Positions 26,759 to 35,191 of a stretch of DNA of 57,889 nucleotides are shown here, piece by piece. The notes under the pieces are model-generated. The model ran no database searches. It was not told the origin of the DNA and was given only the letters and a program-made list of their open reading frames with translations. The stretch is from contig JAFWZV010000014.1 of NCBI GenBank assembly GCA_017517305.1, positions 1-57,889 of the forward strand, read 5' to 3'. The DNA comes from Lachnospiraceae bacterium. GTDB lineage: Bacteria > Bacillota > Clostridia > Lachnospirales > Lachnospiraceae. The number at the start of each line of letters is the position of its first letter. Positions within the stretch are counted from its first letter, which is position 1. The translations under genes were made by a program, and so were the position numbers.

Positions 26759-27598
26759 ATGGGGAGAAGACTATCTGTAATTTTTTTGTGTTTTATGTTA
26801 CCGTTATTCATTGTGAGTTGTTCAGCTGCATCAGAAAAGCAAATTGTAAAATTTGCAAAAGAAAAGTATGGAGAAGCAACTTTGATAAAGACCGAAGAGT
26901 CAGGAGATGAAAAGACAGTATGCTATTTTGAAGATAAAGAGTATGGCTTTGAATACTATGTAACAAGCTATATGAATGAAATCTTAATAGATGGTTCATC
27001 CTTTGGTTCCACAGAGAATAAAGGCAGTAATTTTGATATACAATATTATAATTATATTAATGAAGTGGTTGGTTCTGATGTATCAATGTTGGAACAAAAG
27101 TACAATATTGATATTTCAGTATCAGACGGAACATATATATATTATTTTGCAAGAATTTATTATAAATCATCTAATACAGCAAATGTATCAACTGTTACAA
27201 AGGAAATAAGTGATTTGTATACTGCTATAGATACAAGAAATTATTGGAAAGACTTAGTTGTTGAGGCTTATGATGAGGATGGTAATTATTTGGGTTCATA
27301 TCATCAAGGTAAAAGTGGTTGGATGACTACAGAAGATGAGTATGATATGAAATATATTGATGAGATTGCCAATCTTTCAGATGATGCAACATATTTGAGA
27401 AAAGAGCAGCATTTGTTCACTGAAACAGGCGTTAATATTCAGGATGTTGTTCAAGTGTTAGGAAATCCAGAGGTGAAGGAAAACTCTATGGTTACCTACT
27501 ATATTTTTATCGTTGATGGACAAGAATATTATATGTGTGATTTTATGGTACATGATGATATTGGTGGATTTGAATGGTATACAACTTATAATAAATAA
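26759..27598 (+). CDS. Predicted lipoprotein of unknown function between fhs and folD
   Basis: Not recognised. ATG 26759 is the likely start, with GGGGG five bases before it; the TTG at 26747 overlaps that site. It has 279 residues with a signal peptide and lipobox FIVSC (Cys21). The mature part opens with AASEKQIVKFAKEKYGEATL, a short helix pattern seen in small secreted clostridial proteins, and is rich in Tyr, Asp and Glu. The C-terminal 60 residues (VVQVLGNPEV ... FEWYTTYN) suggest a small beta fold. The spacing is 25 bases from fhs and 35 to folD, so it is probably co-transcribed with cytoplasmic one-carbon enzymes although it is exported. No function can be given. Confidence 0.75.
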   Translation: MGRRLSVIFLCFMLPLFIVSCSAASEKQIVKFAKEKYGEATLIKTEESGDEKTVCYFEDKEYGFEYYVTSYMNEILIDGSSFGSTENKGSNFDIQYYNYINEVVGSDVSMLEQKYNIDISVSDGTYIYYFARIYYKSSNTANVSTVTKEISDLYTAIDTRNYWKDLVVEAYDEDGNYLGSYHQGKSGWMTTEDEYDMKYIDEIANLSDDATYLRKEQHLFTETGVNIQDVVQVLGNPEVKENSMVTYYIFIVDGQEYYMCDFMVHDDIGGFEWYTTYNK

Positions 27599-27633
27599 AA
27601 TACATAATTATAAAGTAAATGGAGGATATTGAA

Positions 27634-28473
27634 ATGGCGCAAATTATTGATGGAAAGCTTATTTCCCAGCAGATTAAGGATGAGCTTAAAGAAAAGGTTG
27701 CAGAATTAAAGGCTAAGGGCAAAGAAATATGTCTAGCTGTTATTCAGGTTGGTAATGACCCTGCGTCAACAGTTTATGTAGGAAATAAGAAAAAAGCCTG
27801 TGAATATATTGGAATTAAGTCACTTGCCTATGAGATTCCTGAAGAGACAACAGAAGCAGAGCTTCTTGACATAATTGATAAGCTTAATAAGGATGATAAT
27901 GTACATGGTATCCTTGTACAGTTACCTGTACCTAAGCACATTAATGAAGAGAAGATAATTAATGCTATTAGTCCGTCTAAGGATGTTGATGGTTTCCATC
28001 CTGCAAGTGTTGGCGCTCTTAGTATTGGACAGAAGGGATTTGTATCATGTACACCTGCAGGTGTTATTCAGCTTCTTAAGCGTTCAAATATTGAGATTTC
28101 AGGTAAAGAGTGTGTAGTAATAGGTAGAAGTAACATTGTGGGTAAACCTATGAGTATGCTTTTGCTTAGAGAAAATGGTACTGTTACAATTTGTCATTCA
28201 AGAACTAAGGATTTAAAGGAAGTTTGTAAGAGAGCAGATATATTGGTTGTTGCAATTGGAAAACCTAGAATGATTGATGCATCATATGTAAAGGAAGGTG
28301 CTACAGTTATTGATGTAGGTATACATAGAGATGAGAATAACAAGCTTTGCGGAGATGTTGATTATGCATCAGTTGAGCCTATTGCAGGAGCGATTACTCC
28401 TGTTCCGGGCGGAGTGGGTCCTATGACAATTGCAATGCTTATGAATAATTGTGTGGAAGCAGGTTTAAATTAA
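27634..28473 (+). CDS. folD: Bifunctional methylene-THF dehydrogenase / methenyl-THF cyclohydrolase FolD
   Basis: Interconverts methylene-, methenyl- and formyl-tetrahydrofolate, next after Fhs in one-carbon flow. The start is ATG 27634 behind GGAGGA; the ATG at 27619 is inside the site region. It has 279 residues. Motifs are TVYVGNKKKACEYIGI with the catalytic Lys, VQLPVPKHINE, PSKDVDGFHP, the nucleotide site GRSNIVGKPMSMLL and the terminal PGGVGPMTIAMLMNN. rimO starts 3 bases after the stop. Confidence 0.97.
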   Translation: MAQIIDGKLISQQIKDELKEKVAELKAKGKEICLAVIQVGNDPASTVYVGNKKKACEYIGIKSLAYEIPEETTEAELLDIIDKLNKDDNVHGILVQLPVPKHINEEKIINAISPSKDVDGFHPASVGALSIGQKGFVSCTPAGVIQLLKRSNIEISGKECVVIGRSNIVGKPMSMLLLRENGTVTICHSRTKDLKEVCKRADILVVAIGKPRMIDASYVKEGATVIDVGIHRDENNKLCGDVDYASVEPIAGAITPVPGGVGPMTIAMLMNNCVEAGLN

Positions 28474-28476
28474 TCT

Positions 28477-29811
28477 ATGAATATATTAATGGTATCGCTT
28501 GGATGTGATAAAAATCTATGTGATAGTGAAGCAATGTTGGGTTTGCTTCGTGATAACAAATATAATATTACTAATGAAGAGTCAGAAGCAGATGTAGTTA
28601 TTGTAAATACATGTAGCTTTATTCATGATGCCATGGAGGAGAGTGTTAATGCTGTTCTTGAGATGGCAGAGCTAAAAAAGGAACGTTTAAAATACCTTAT
28701 AGTTACAGGATGTCTTGCTCAAAGATTTAAGGATGAAATCTTTGATGAAATTCCTGAGGTTGACGCTTGTATTGGAACAACCAGTTTTGATAAAATCATT
28801 CAGGTTATTGAAGAGCTAGAAAAGTCTAATAATAGTAAATCGAAGGTATCTGTCTATGATGAATTGGATAGATTGGCTATTGTTGATTCTAACAGAGTTA
28901 TAACATCAGGAACTTTTATGGGTTATCTTAAGATAGCAGAAGGTTGTAACAAATATTGTACCTACTGTGTAATTCCTCATATTAGAGGAAAATATAGAAG
29001 TGTTCCTATGGAAAAGCTAATAAATGAAGCAAATTATATGGCATCTCAAGGTATCAAAGAACTTATTCTTGTTGCTCAGGAAACTACCTGTTACGGAATT
29101 GACATCTATGGTCAAAAATCTTTGCCAATGCTTGTTAGAGAACTTGCAAAGATTGAAGGAATAGAGTGGATAAGACTTATGTATTGTTATCCGGAAGAGA
29201 TAGATGATGAGCTAATTGATTTATTTGCAACGGAGAAGAAGCTTTGTAAATATATTGATATGCCACTTCAGCATTCTGAGGATAATATATTACATAGGAT
29301 GGGAAGAAAAACAGATAAGGAATCTATTAAAAATGTTATCTCTAAGCTGAGAAGTAAGGTGCCTGATATAGCTATTAGAACATCTCTTATAACAGGTTTT
29401 CCGGGAGAAACAGTTGATGATCACGAAAGACTTTTGGAATTTGTAGATGAGATGGAATTAGATAGAATAGGAGTGTTTACCTATTCAAGAGAAGATGGTA
29501 CTCCTGCAGCTGAATTTGCTGACCAGGTACCAGTTGATTTGGCAAATATATGGAGAGATGAGATAATGGAGCTTCAGCAAGAGGTTTCTTATGATAAGAA
29601 TCAGGAATTAGTTGGTACTATAGTTGATGTTATTGTAGAAGGTTATTCACCTGACGATGATGTTTATGTGGGAAGAACTTACAGAGATGCACCTAATGTA
29701 GATGGACTTGTATTTGTTAACTGTGATTATGAGCTGATTTCTGGTACAATTGTTAAAGTAAAAATAGATGAGGCTGGACCTTATGATTTAATAGGAGGCG
29801 TAGTAGACTAA
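28477..29811 (+). CDS. rimO: Ribosomal protein S12 methylthiotransferase RimO
   Basis: Radical-SAM enzyme that adds a methylthio group to an Asp of ribosomal protein S12. It has 444 residues: UPF0004 domain with the three cysteines in SLGCDKN, NTCSFI and TGCLAQ; radical-SAM core with CNKYCTYC (Cys157/161/164); C-terminal TRAM domain (about 375-440). DKNLCDSE near the N-terminus and the IEGIEWIRLMYCYPE motif distinguish RimO from MiaB. The stop overlaps the start of pgsA by one base, so the two are translationally linked. Confidence 0.96.
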   Translation: MNILMVSLGCDKNLCDSEAMLGLLRDNKYNITNEESEADVVIVNTCSFIHDAMEESVNAVLEMAELKKERLKYLIVTGCLAQRFKDEIFDEIPEVDACIGTTSFDKIIQVIEELEKSNNSKSKVSVYDELDRLAIVDSNRVITSGTFMGYLKIAEGCNKYCTYCVIPHIRGKYRSVPMEKLINEANYMASQGIKELILVAQETTCYGIDIYGQKSLPMLVRELAKIEGIEWIRLMYCYPEEIDDELIDLFATEKKLCKYIDMPLQHSEDNILHRMGRKTDKESIKNVISKLRSKVPDIAIRTSLITGFPGETVDDHERLLEFVDEMELDRIGVFTYSREDGTPAAEFADQVPVDLANIWRDEIMELQQEVSYDKNQELVGTIVDVIVEGYSPDDDVYVGRTYRDAPNVDGLVFVNCDYELISGTIVKVKIDEAGPYDLIGGVVD

Positions 29812-30350
29812 TGAATTTACCTAATAAATTAACAGTTTTAAGAGTGATTTTAATACCATTTTTCCTAGTTGCACTTATGGTTGATGCAATTCCGTATGGA
29901 AAGTGGATAGCGGTGGGTATATTTATAATTGCAAGCTTGACTGATATGTTGGATGGTAAGATAGCAAGAAAATATAACCTTATCACTAATTTTGGTAAGT
30001 TTATGGATCCCCTAGCAGATAAGTTATTGGTTTGTTCTGCTATGATTGCTTTGATTGAGCTTGATAGAATTCCAGCCTGGGTTGTAATTATAATAATTGC
30101 AAGAGAATTTATAATAAGTGGTTTTAGACTTGTTGCATCTGATAACGGAATTGTTATTGCTGCAGGCTGGTGGGGTAAGGTTAAGACAGTTGTTCAAATG
30201 GTAATGATCATTGTTGTAATGTGTGACTTTGGTGGTAGTGCTGTTGCAATAATTGAGAATGTGCTAATATATGTAGCTTTAGCCCTTACCGTTATATCTC
30301 TTATTGACTACCTAGTTAAGAACAAAGGTGTTTTAGCTGAGCAAAAGTAA
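29811..30350 (+). CDS. pgsA: CDP-diacylglycerol-glycerol-3-phosphate 3-phosphatidyltransferase
   Basis: Membrane enzyme that commits CDP-diacylglycerol to phosphatidylglycerol. It has 179 residues with about five membrane helices. The CDP-alcohol phosphotransferase signature is complete: DMLDGKIAR, then an eight-residue gap to G, then FMDPLADK with the paired aspartates. The N-terminus MNLPNKLTVLRVILIP is typical of PgsA. Gene order rimO-pgsA is common in Firmicutes. Confidence 0.95.
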   Translation: MNLPNKLTVLRVILIPFFLVALMVDAIPYGKWIAVGIFIIASLTDMLDGKIARKYNLITNFGKFMDPLADKLLVCSAMIALIELDRIPAWVVIIIIAREFIISGFRLVASDNGIVIAAGWWGKVKTVVQMVMIIVVMCDFGGSAVAIIENVLIYVALALTVISLIDYLVKNKGVLAEQK

Positions 30351-30362
30351 AGGAAATAAATT

Positions 30363-31229
30363 ATGAAAATTGGTATCATTGGTGCAGGGAAAATGGGATA
30401 TACCCTTGGTAAGCATTTTTCTCTAAATCAATCTGATAAAATTCAGTTAGTAGGATATTATAGTAAAAATTTACTAAGTGCTGTTGATGCTGCGCAGTTT
30501 ACTAATTCCGATTATTTCGATTCTATTGAAAATATAGTTGCTTTATCGGATGTTTTGTTTATTACTGTCCCAGATGGTGAAATTACAAATGTTGTCCATT
30601 TGATTAAAGAATGCTCTGAAACTGCTAGAGGTAAAATTATTTGCCATACAAGTGGAGCGTTATCATCTGCCCAGATGAAGAGTATATTTTCTGAAGCGTA
30701 TATGTATTCTGTTCATCCGATTTATGCAGTTAATTCAAAGAAAGAAGCCTACAAGGATTTTGACGATGCTTTTATAACAATTGAAGGTGATATAGAGTAT
30801 TTAGAGGTTATAAAGGATATTTTTGAAAATCTAGGACATAAGGTTAAGATCATATCACCTGACGATAAAGTTAAGTATCATGGGGCGGCTGTGTTTTCAA
30901 GCAATTTAGTTATTGGGTTATATCATATGGCTCAAGAGCTATTAATGCAATGTGGATTCGATGATGATGAGGTTGATTTGGCTCTTAAACCATTGTTTTT
31001 TAATAATGCCAAGAAGCTTTATGAGACAAATTGTGAAGCTGCTCTAACAGGACCAGTAGAAAGATGTGATATTGATACTGTTCAAAAGCATTTATCTGTT
31101 TTGGATAAAGAGTATTATCGCGTGTATAAATTATTGTCTAATCAGCTTGTGAATATTGCCGAAATTAAAAATGAGGGAAAAGATTATTCTAATTTATATA
31201 AAATTCTAAATTGTGAAAAAGATGATTAA
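30363..31229 (+). CDS. Rossmann-fold protein with DUF2520 C-terminal domain
   Basis: Predicted NAD(P)-dependent dehydrogenase-like protein of 288 residues. The N-terminus has the nucleotide motif GIIGAGKMGYTLG (residues 3-15), and VPDGEI with CHTSGALSS matches the second half of the Rossmann domain. The C-terminal DUF2520 all-helical domain (about 155-280) begins KYHGAAVFSSNLVIGL. This architecture is related to ketopantoate reductase and F420/NADP oxidoreductases, but the substrate of the DUF2520 group is not known to me. It is 12 bases after pgsA with a weak GGAAA site, in a transcript of conserved genes. Confidence 0.85.
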   Translation: MKIGIIGAGKMGYTLGKHFSLNQSDKIQLVGYYSKNLLSAVDAAQFTNSDYFDSIENIVALSDVLFITVPDGEITNVVHLIKECSETARGKIICHTSGALSSAQMKSIFSEAYMYSVHPIYAVNSKKEAYKDFDDAFITIEGDIEYLEVIKDIFENLGHKVKIISPDDKVKYHGAAVFSSNLVIGLYHMAQELLMQCGFDDDEVDLALKPLFFNNAKKLYETNCEAALTGPVERCDIDTVQKHLSVLDKEYYRVYKLLSNQLVNIAEIKNEGKDYSNLYKILNCEKDD

Positions 31230-31274
31230 GTTTGTTTTATATGGGATTACAATATATGATAAGGGGATTGCATA

Positions 31275-32108
31275 ATGGAAAAGAAGCAAATGTCCTTGGG
31301 GGCAATTTTTGTTTTTGGTGTACTGTTTTTATTAATATCTATAAAAGATTTAGGGTATGTTTTTACGGGTGAAGCTACGAACATAAATGATTTAAGCCGG
31401 GGAGAAATAAAAGTTGGAAAACACGTAGAGGCTGAGTTGTATTATTGTGTTGATTGGTATGCTGAGCTTACAACTAGAGGTAGTAGAGGAAGAAGAACTG
31501 TTACTTGGCATGCGGTTGGAGTTTTGGAAGATGGCTCATTGGTGTCAATTTGTACTAAGAGAGCTACTAACGAATATTATAAAATTGAGGATTTTATTAA
31601 AGCATCTCAACGATATTTATCAGGTGAGACAGATGTTCCTCCAGAGCCTATTGTTGTTAGTGGTACTGTTAGGAAAATTGATTCAGAGATTAGAGAATAT
31701 TATGATTCGGCAGTGTGGTTATTGCAATATGATTCAGACGATGTAATATATTTTGATATTGATACTTCGCAAAAAAGAATTTATTATATTCTTGTTTTTG
31801 TTGTTAGTCTAATTATGATTATTGTTCCTACGTTGGCTTTTGTTGCTGAATATAACGAAAGCAAAAAGAAACGAATAGAAAGATTAAATGATATACCGCA
31901 AAATCATTATAATGATGATCCAATTTTCAACAATAAATTTTATGAAACTCATAAAATTAGTGAAGATAGTCAAACTATAGAAAATAAAGTTATGGGAAAT
32001 AATGATAATGAAACTCTTGGAAGTGCGATTGATGACGAAAATATGAAGTCGTCAGATGAAAATAAAACATCGTTATATTCAGGAAAATTCAAATTAAAAG
32101 AAGATTAA
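31275..32108 (+). CDS. Two-TM membrane protein of unknown function
   Basis: Not recognised. It has 277 residues: one membrane helix at about 8-30, an extracytoplasmic domain of about 135 residues (TTRGSRGRRTVTWHAVGVLEDG is a notable basic, beta-rich stretch), a second helix at about 170-195 and a hydrophilic, Asn/Asp/Lys-rich cytoplasmic tail to the end. It resembles in layout the many small Lachnospiraceae membrane proteins without known role. A strong terminator follows at once, so this gene closes the transcript that starts near tepA or ftsK. Confidence 0.75.
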   Translation: MEKKQMSLGAIFVFGVLFLLISIKDLGYVFTGEATNINDLSRGEIKVGKHVEAELYYCVDWYAELTTRGSRGRRTVTWHAVGVLEDGSLVSICTKRATNEYYKIEDFIKASQRYLSGETDVPPEPIVVSGTVRKIDSEIREYYDSAVWLLQYDSDDVIYFDIDTSQKRIYYILVFVVSLIMIIVPTLAFVAEYNESKKKRIERLNDIPQNHYNDDPIFNNKFYETHKISEDSQTIENKVMGNNDNETLGSAIDDENMKSSDENKTSLYSGKFKLKED

Positions 32109-32112
32109 ATGG

Positions 32113-32147
32113 TAAGCCCTTTCATTGTTGAAAGGGCTTAGTTTTTT
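32113..32147 (+). terminator. Terminator after the two-TM protein gene
   Basis: TAAGCCCTTTCA pairs with TTGAAAGGGCTTA through about 12 pairs around a short loop, followed by a run of T. It separates the one-carbon/lipid transcript from the decarboxylase operon. Confidence 0.95.
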
Positions 32148-32191
32148 TACGGTAGTTAATTTACTTTTGAATAATGGTAAAGAATGAAAAA

Positions 32192-32200
32192 TGTTATAAT
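32192..32200 (+). promoter_or_regulatory. Extended -10 promoter of the sodium-pump decarboxylase operon
   Basis: TGT-TATAAT is a perfect extended -10 element (TGnTATAAT). The hexamer 17 bases upstream (TAATGG) is a poor -35; TTGAAT at 32167 is 22 bases away and too far. It gives a leader of about 95 bases with an 8-bp TTTATTTT/AAAATAAA inverted repeat just before the ribosome site. Confidence 0.6.
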
Positions 32201-32302
32201 ATTAGCTTGAAATAATATGTAAAAAAGGTTATTATTATAATCGGATTAAATTGGTTTTATTTTCAGATAAGACCTAAAATAAATATAAACGGAGGACGTA
32301 AA

Positions 32303-33727
32303 ATGAGTAACAAACTTACTATGTCAGCAAGTGATAGAATAAATGCTTTGCTTGATGACGCAAGCTTTGTTGAGGTTGGTGCTTACGTAACAGCTAGAAG
32401 CACAGACTTTAACATGCAGGAAACTGATACTCCAAAAGATGGTGTAATAACTGGATATGGAGTAATAGGTGACAAGGTTGTCTATGTTTATAGCCAGGAT
32501 GCATCTGTTCTTGGTGGTGCCATTGGTGAGATGCACGCTAAAAAGATTGCTAAGATTTACGATATGGCTATGAAGGTAGGAGCACCTGTGGTTGGTCTTA
32601 TTGATTGCGCAGGACTTAGACTTCAGGAGGCTACAGATGCTATGAATGCATTTGGTGAGCTTTATTTAAAGCAGACTTTAGCTTCAGGATTAATCCCACA
32701 GATTACAGCTGTATTTGGTAATTGTGGTGGCGGTACTGCACTTATTCCTGCCCTTACAGACTTTACATTTATGACAACAGAGGGTTCTAAGCTTTTTGTA
32801 AATAGTCCTAATGCTTTAGAGGGAAATAATTCAACTAAGCTTGATACAGCAAGTGCAGATTATCTTAGTAACAACACTTCTCTTGTTGATGATGTATGTG
32901 AGGATGATGCTTCTGTTATTGCTCAGATTAGAACTCTTATAGATATGCTTCCTTCAAACAATCAGGTAGATGCTTCTTCAGATTGTACAGATGATTTGAA
33001 TAGAATAATACCTAATCTTGATGGGTTTGTGAAGGATGGAAGAGCTGTTTTACAGAATATTGCTGATAATAATATTTTCTTTGAGGTTAACAAAAACTTC
33101 GCGAAGGATGTTGTTATTGGATTTTTAAAGTTAAACGGAGATACAGTTGGTTGTGTTGCTAACCAGGTTGAGGGTGGTAATGAAATGCTTTCAGCAGATG
33201 GTGCTAATATAGCAGCTGATTTTGTAAACTTCTGTGATGCTTTTGATATTCCTGTTATAACACTGGTTAATACAAAGGGATTTGTTGCAACAATAGAGAA
33301 TGAGAAGAACATTGCTAAGGCAGTTGCTAAGCTTACATATGCTTTTGCAAATGCTACTGTACCTAAGGTTACTGTAGTGATGGGTGATGCATTTGGTACA
33401 GCTTATACAGTTATGAATTCAAAGGCAATTGGTGCTGATATGGTATATGCATGGCCAACAGCTAAAATTGGTACTATGGATCCAGAGATGGCTGTTAAGA
33501 TTATGTACGAGAAGGAAATCGCTGCAGCTGATGACAAGAAGGCATGTGTTGCAGAATTAAAGAAGCAGTACACTGAGCTACAGTCAAGCGCTATGGCTGC
33601 TGCAAAGAGAGGATATATCGATGATATAATCGAGCCAGATGCAACTAGAAAGAGAATAATTGCTGCACTTGATATGCTTTATACTAAGAACGAGGATAGA
33701 CCTTACAAGAAGCACGGAGCAGTATAA
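32303..33727 (+). CDS. MmdA-like carboxyltransferase subunit (acyl-CoA carboxylase/decarboxylase type), divergent
   Basis: Crotonase-fold carboxyltransferase related to methylmalonyl-CoA decarboxylase alpha, propionyl-CoA carboxylase beta and the 12S transcarboxylase subunit. It has 474 residues, about 40 shorter at the N-terminus than usual MmdA. Conserved parts: PKDGVITGYGVIG, LGGAIGEMHAKKI, GNCGGGTALIPALTDF, MNSKAIGADMVYAWPTAKIG and the ending RPYKKHG. Differences: the first oxyanion region reads DCAGLRLQEA instead of the usual DSGGARIQE, and the LGGA..H stretch before the mid-protein hinge is replaced by TASADYLSNN. The acyl-CoA substrate is therefore uncertain. It is first in a five-gene operon sharing one biotin carrier and one sodium-pumping beta subunit. 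Confidence 0.85.
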   Translation: MSNKLTMSASDRINALLDDASFVEVGAYVTARSTDFNMQETDTPKDGVITGYGVIGDKVVYVYSQDASVLGGAIGEMHAKKIAKIYDMAMKVGAPVVGLIDCAGLRLQEATDAMNAFGELYLKQTLASGLIPQITAVFGNCGGGTALIPALTDFTFMTTEGSKLFVNSPNALEGNNSTKLDTASADYLSNNTSLVDDVCEDDASVIAQIRTLIDMLPSNNQVDASSDCTDDLNRIIPNLDGFVKDGRAVLQNIADNNIFFEVNKNFAKDVVIGFLKLNGDTVGCVANQVEGGNEMLSADGANIAADFVNFCDAFDIPVITLVNTKGFVATIENEKNIAKAVAKLTYAFANATVPKVTVVMGDAFGTAYTVMNSKAIGADMVYAWPTAKIGTMDPEMAVKIMYEKEIAAADDKKACVAELKKQYTELQSSAMAAAKRGYIDDIIEPDATRKRIIAALDMLYTKNEDRPYKKHGAV

Positions 33728-33744
33728 GGAGAGGTGACAACTAA

Positions 33745-34746
33745 ATGAAAATTAAAAAATTATTAGTATTAGTTTCCATGTTAGCTGTTATGTTCTCACT
33801 TGCTGGATGTGATGAAAAATATGATAAGCCTTTTGAGTACAATGATACAGAAATCGCTGTTCATGCAATGACTTCATTTATGACATATGAAAATATTTCT
33901 GATGAATATGTTGACTATTATATAAATAGTGGCTCTGATTATGAGAAATCAGCGATTAAGGGTATTGAACAGGCTGAGGAAACTGATAAAGTAGGTGCTT
34001 TTGAAGATTATTCAACAACACTCGCTGCACTGAGTAGTGGTACTATTTCAGTAGAGGAAGCGGATGTTAAAATTATTAACAATAAAGATTATATTACAGT
34101 AGTTTTGATTAACAACGCTGAAAATAGAGATGTTGAGATATCTATTAAATATGTTGAGAATCAGAATTATTATATTCAGCTCAATCAATTATTAACTGAG
34201 CAGGGATTAGAGTCCTTTGAAGTATTCTCAACTGGCATTCAATATGCTGCTACTATGAACGGTATAACTATGGAGCAGATATTTGAAATTAACGGTGTTA
34301 CTAATATGGAAGACTTATATCAGGTTGGTGTTGATAAGGCTAAATTAAGTCTATATCAGCAAGGTATATATCCATATATGGAGGAAGAAATGGTTGTAGC
34401 TGCTGTCTACTCTAATAAAGAGCTTGTTGGACAGGCTGCCATGAATACTTTGATTGGTATGGGAACAGTATTTGTTGTTCTTATATTCATATCATTTATT
34501 ATTTCATTATTTAAGTATTTACCAGCACTTTTTGCTAAAAAGCCAAAGGTTGAGCCTGAGAAAAAGGCTGAAGCACCAAAAGCTACTGCACCAGTTGCTG
34601 CAGTAAATACAGAAAATCTGGTTGATGATTCACAGCTTGTAGCGGTTATAACAGCTGCTATTTATGCATATGAGTCACAGTGTGGAAATGGAGCAATAAG
34701 CAAGGATAAGCTAGTTGTTCGTTCAATTAAGAGAGTTAGAAAGTAA
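33745..34746 (+). CDS. OadG-type gamma subunit with an N-terminal lipoprotein domain
   Basis: Gamma subunit that holds sodium-pumping decarboxylases together, here in an unusual extended form of 333 residues. It begins with a lipoprotein signal (FSLAGC, Cys22), then about 210 residues predicted outside the membrane, rich in Tyr/Asp/Glu. The OadG part follows: one helix at about 236-258 (MGTVFVVLIFISFIISLFKYLP), an Ala/Pro/Lys linker and the C-terminal pattern LVAVITAAIYAYESQ ... KLVVRSIKRV typical of OadG. Ordinary OadG is about 80-120 residues and starts directly at the helix. The position between the MmdA-like and biotin carrier genes supports the assignment. Confidence 0.8.
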   Translation: MKIKKLLVLVSMLAVMFSLAGCDEKYDKPFEYNDTEIAVHAMTSFMTYENISDEYVDYYINSGSDYEKSAIKGIEQAEETDKVGAFEDYSTTLAALSSGTISVEEADVKIINNKDYITVVLINNAENRDVEISIKYVENQNYYIQLNQLLTEQGLESFEVFSTGIQYAATMNGITMEQIFEINGVTNMEDLYQVGVDKAKLSLYQQGIYPYMEEEMVVAAVYSNKELVGQAAMNTLIGMGTVFVVLIFISFIISLFKYLPALFAKKPKVEPEKKAEAPKATAPVAAVNTENLVDDSQLVAVITAAIYAYESQCGNGAISKDKLVVRSIKRVRK

Positions 34747-34773
34747 TTACAACTAATTAGGAGGATATTTTAG

Positions 34774-35148
34774 ATGAAGAATTATAGAATTACCGTAAAT
34801 GGTACAGCATATGACGTAGCAGTAGAAGAGTTAGGAGCAGGTGCAGTTGCAACAGCTCCTGCAGTGAAAGCACCAGTTGCAGCTCCAGCAGCACCAGCAC
34901 CAGCGGTAGCTCCTGTAGCTAGTGGTGCAGCAGGAAGTGTTACTGTATCTTCACCAATGCCTGGTAAGATTTTAAGTGTTAAGGCTAGTGTTGGACAGGC
35001 TGTAAAGAAGGGTGATGTAATCCTTGTTCTTGAGGCAATGAAGATGGAGAATGAAGTTGTTGCTCCTGAGGATGGAACTATTGCAAGTATTAATGTATCA
35101 GCTAATGATTCAGTTGAAGCTGGTGATACATTAGCAACATTAAACTAA
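34774..35148 (+). CDS. Biotin carboxyl carrier protein of the decarboxylase
   Basis: Carries carboxybiotin between the carboxyltransferases and the membrane beta subunit. It has 124 residues: a short N-terminal KNYRITVNGTAYDVAVEE region as in MmdC/1.3S proteins, an Ala/Pro hinge (about 28-52) and a lipoyl/biotinyl domain with the biotin lysine in EAMKMENE. It is the only biotin carrier in the operon, so both carboxyltransferases must use it if the complex is as the gene order suggests. AGGAGG precedes the start. Confidence 0.95.
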   Translation: MKNYRITVNGTAYDVAVEELGAGAVATAPAVKAPVAAPAAPAPAVAPVASGAAGSVTVSSPMPGKILSVKASVGQAVKKGDVILVLEAMKMENEVVAPEDGTIASINVSANDSVEAGDTLATLN

Positions 35149-35191
35149 TTACCGGTAGATATTTACCTAAAATAATAGGAGGTAACGCTAA

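Noticed and set aside
32207-32302. Riboswitch in the decarboxylase leader
   Set aside because: Only a simple AT-rich inverted repeat is visible; no biotin, cobalamin or other known aptamer motif could be fitted.
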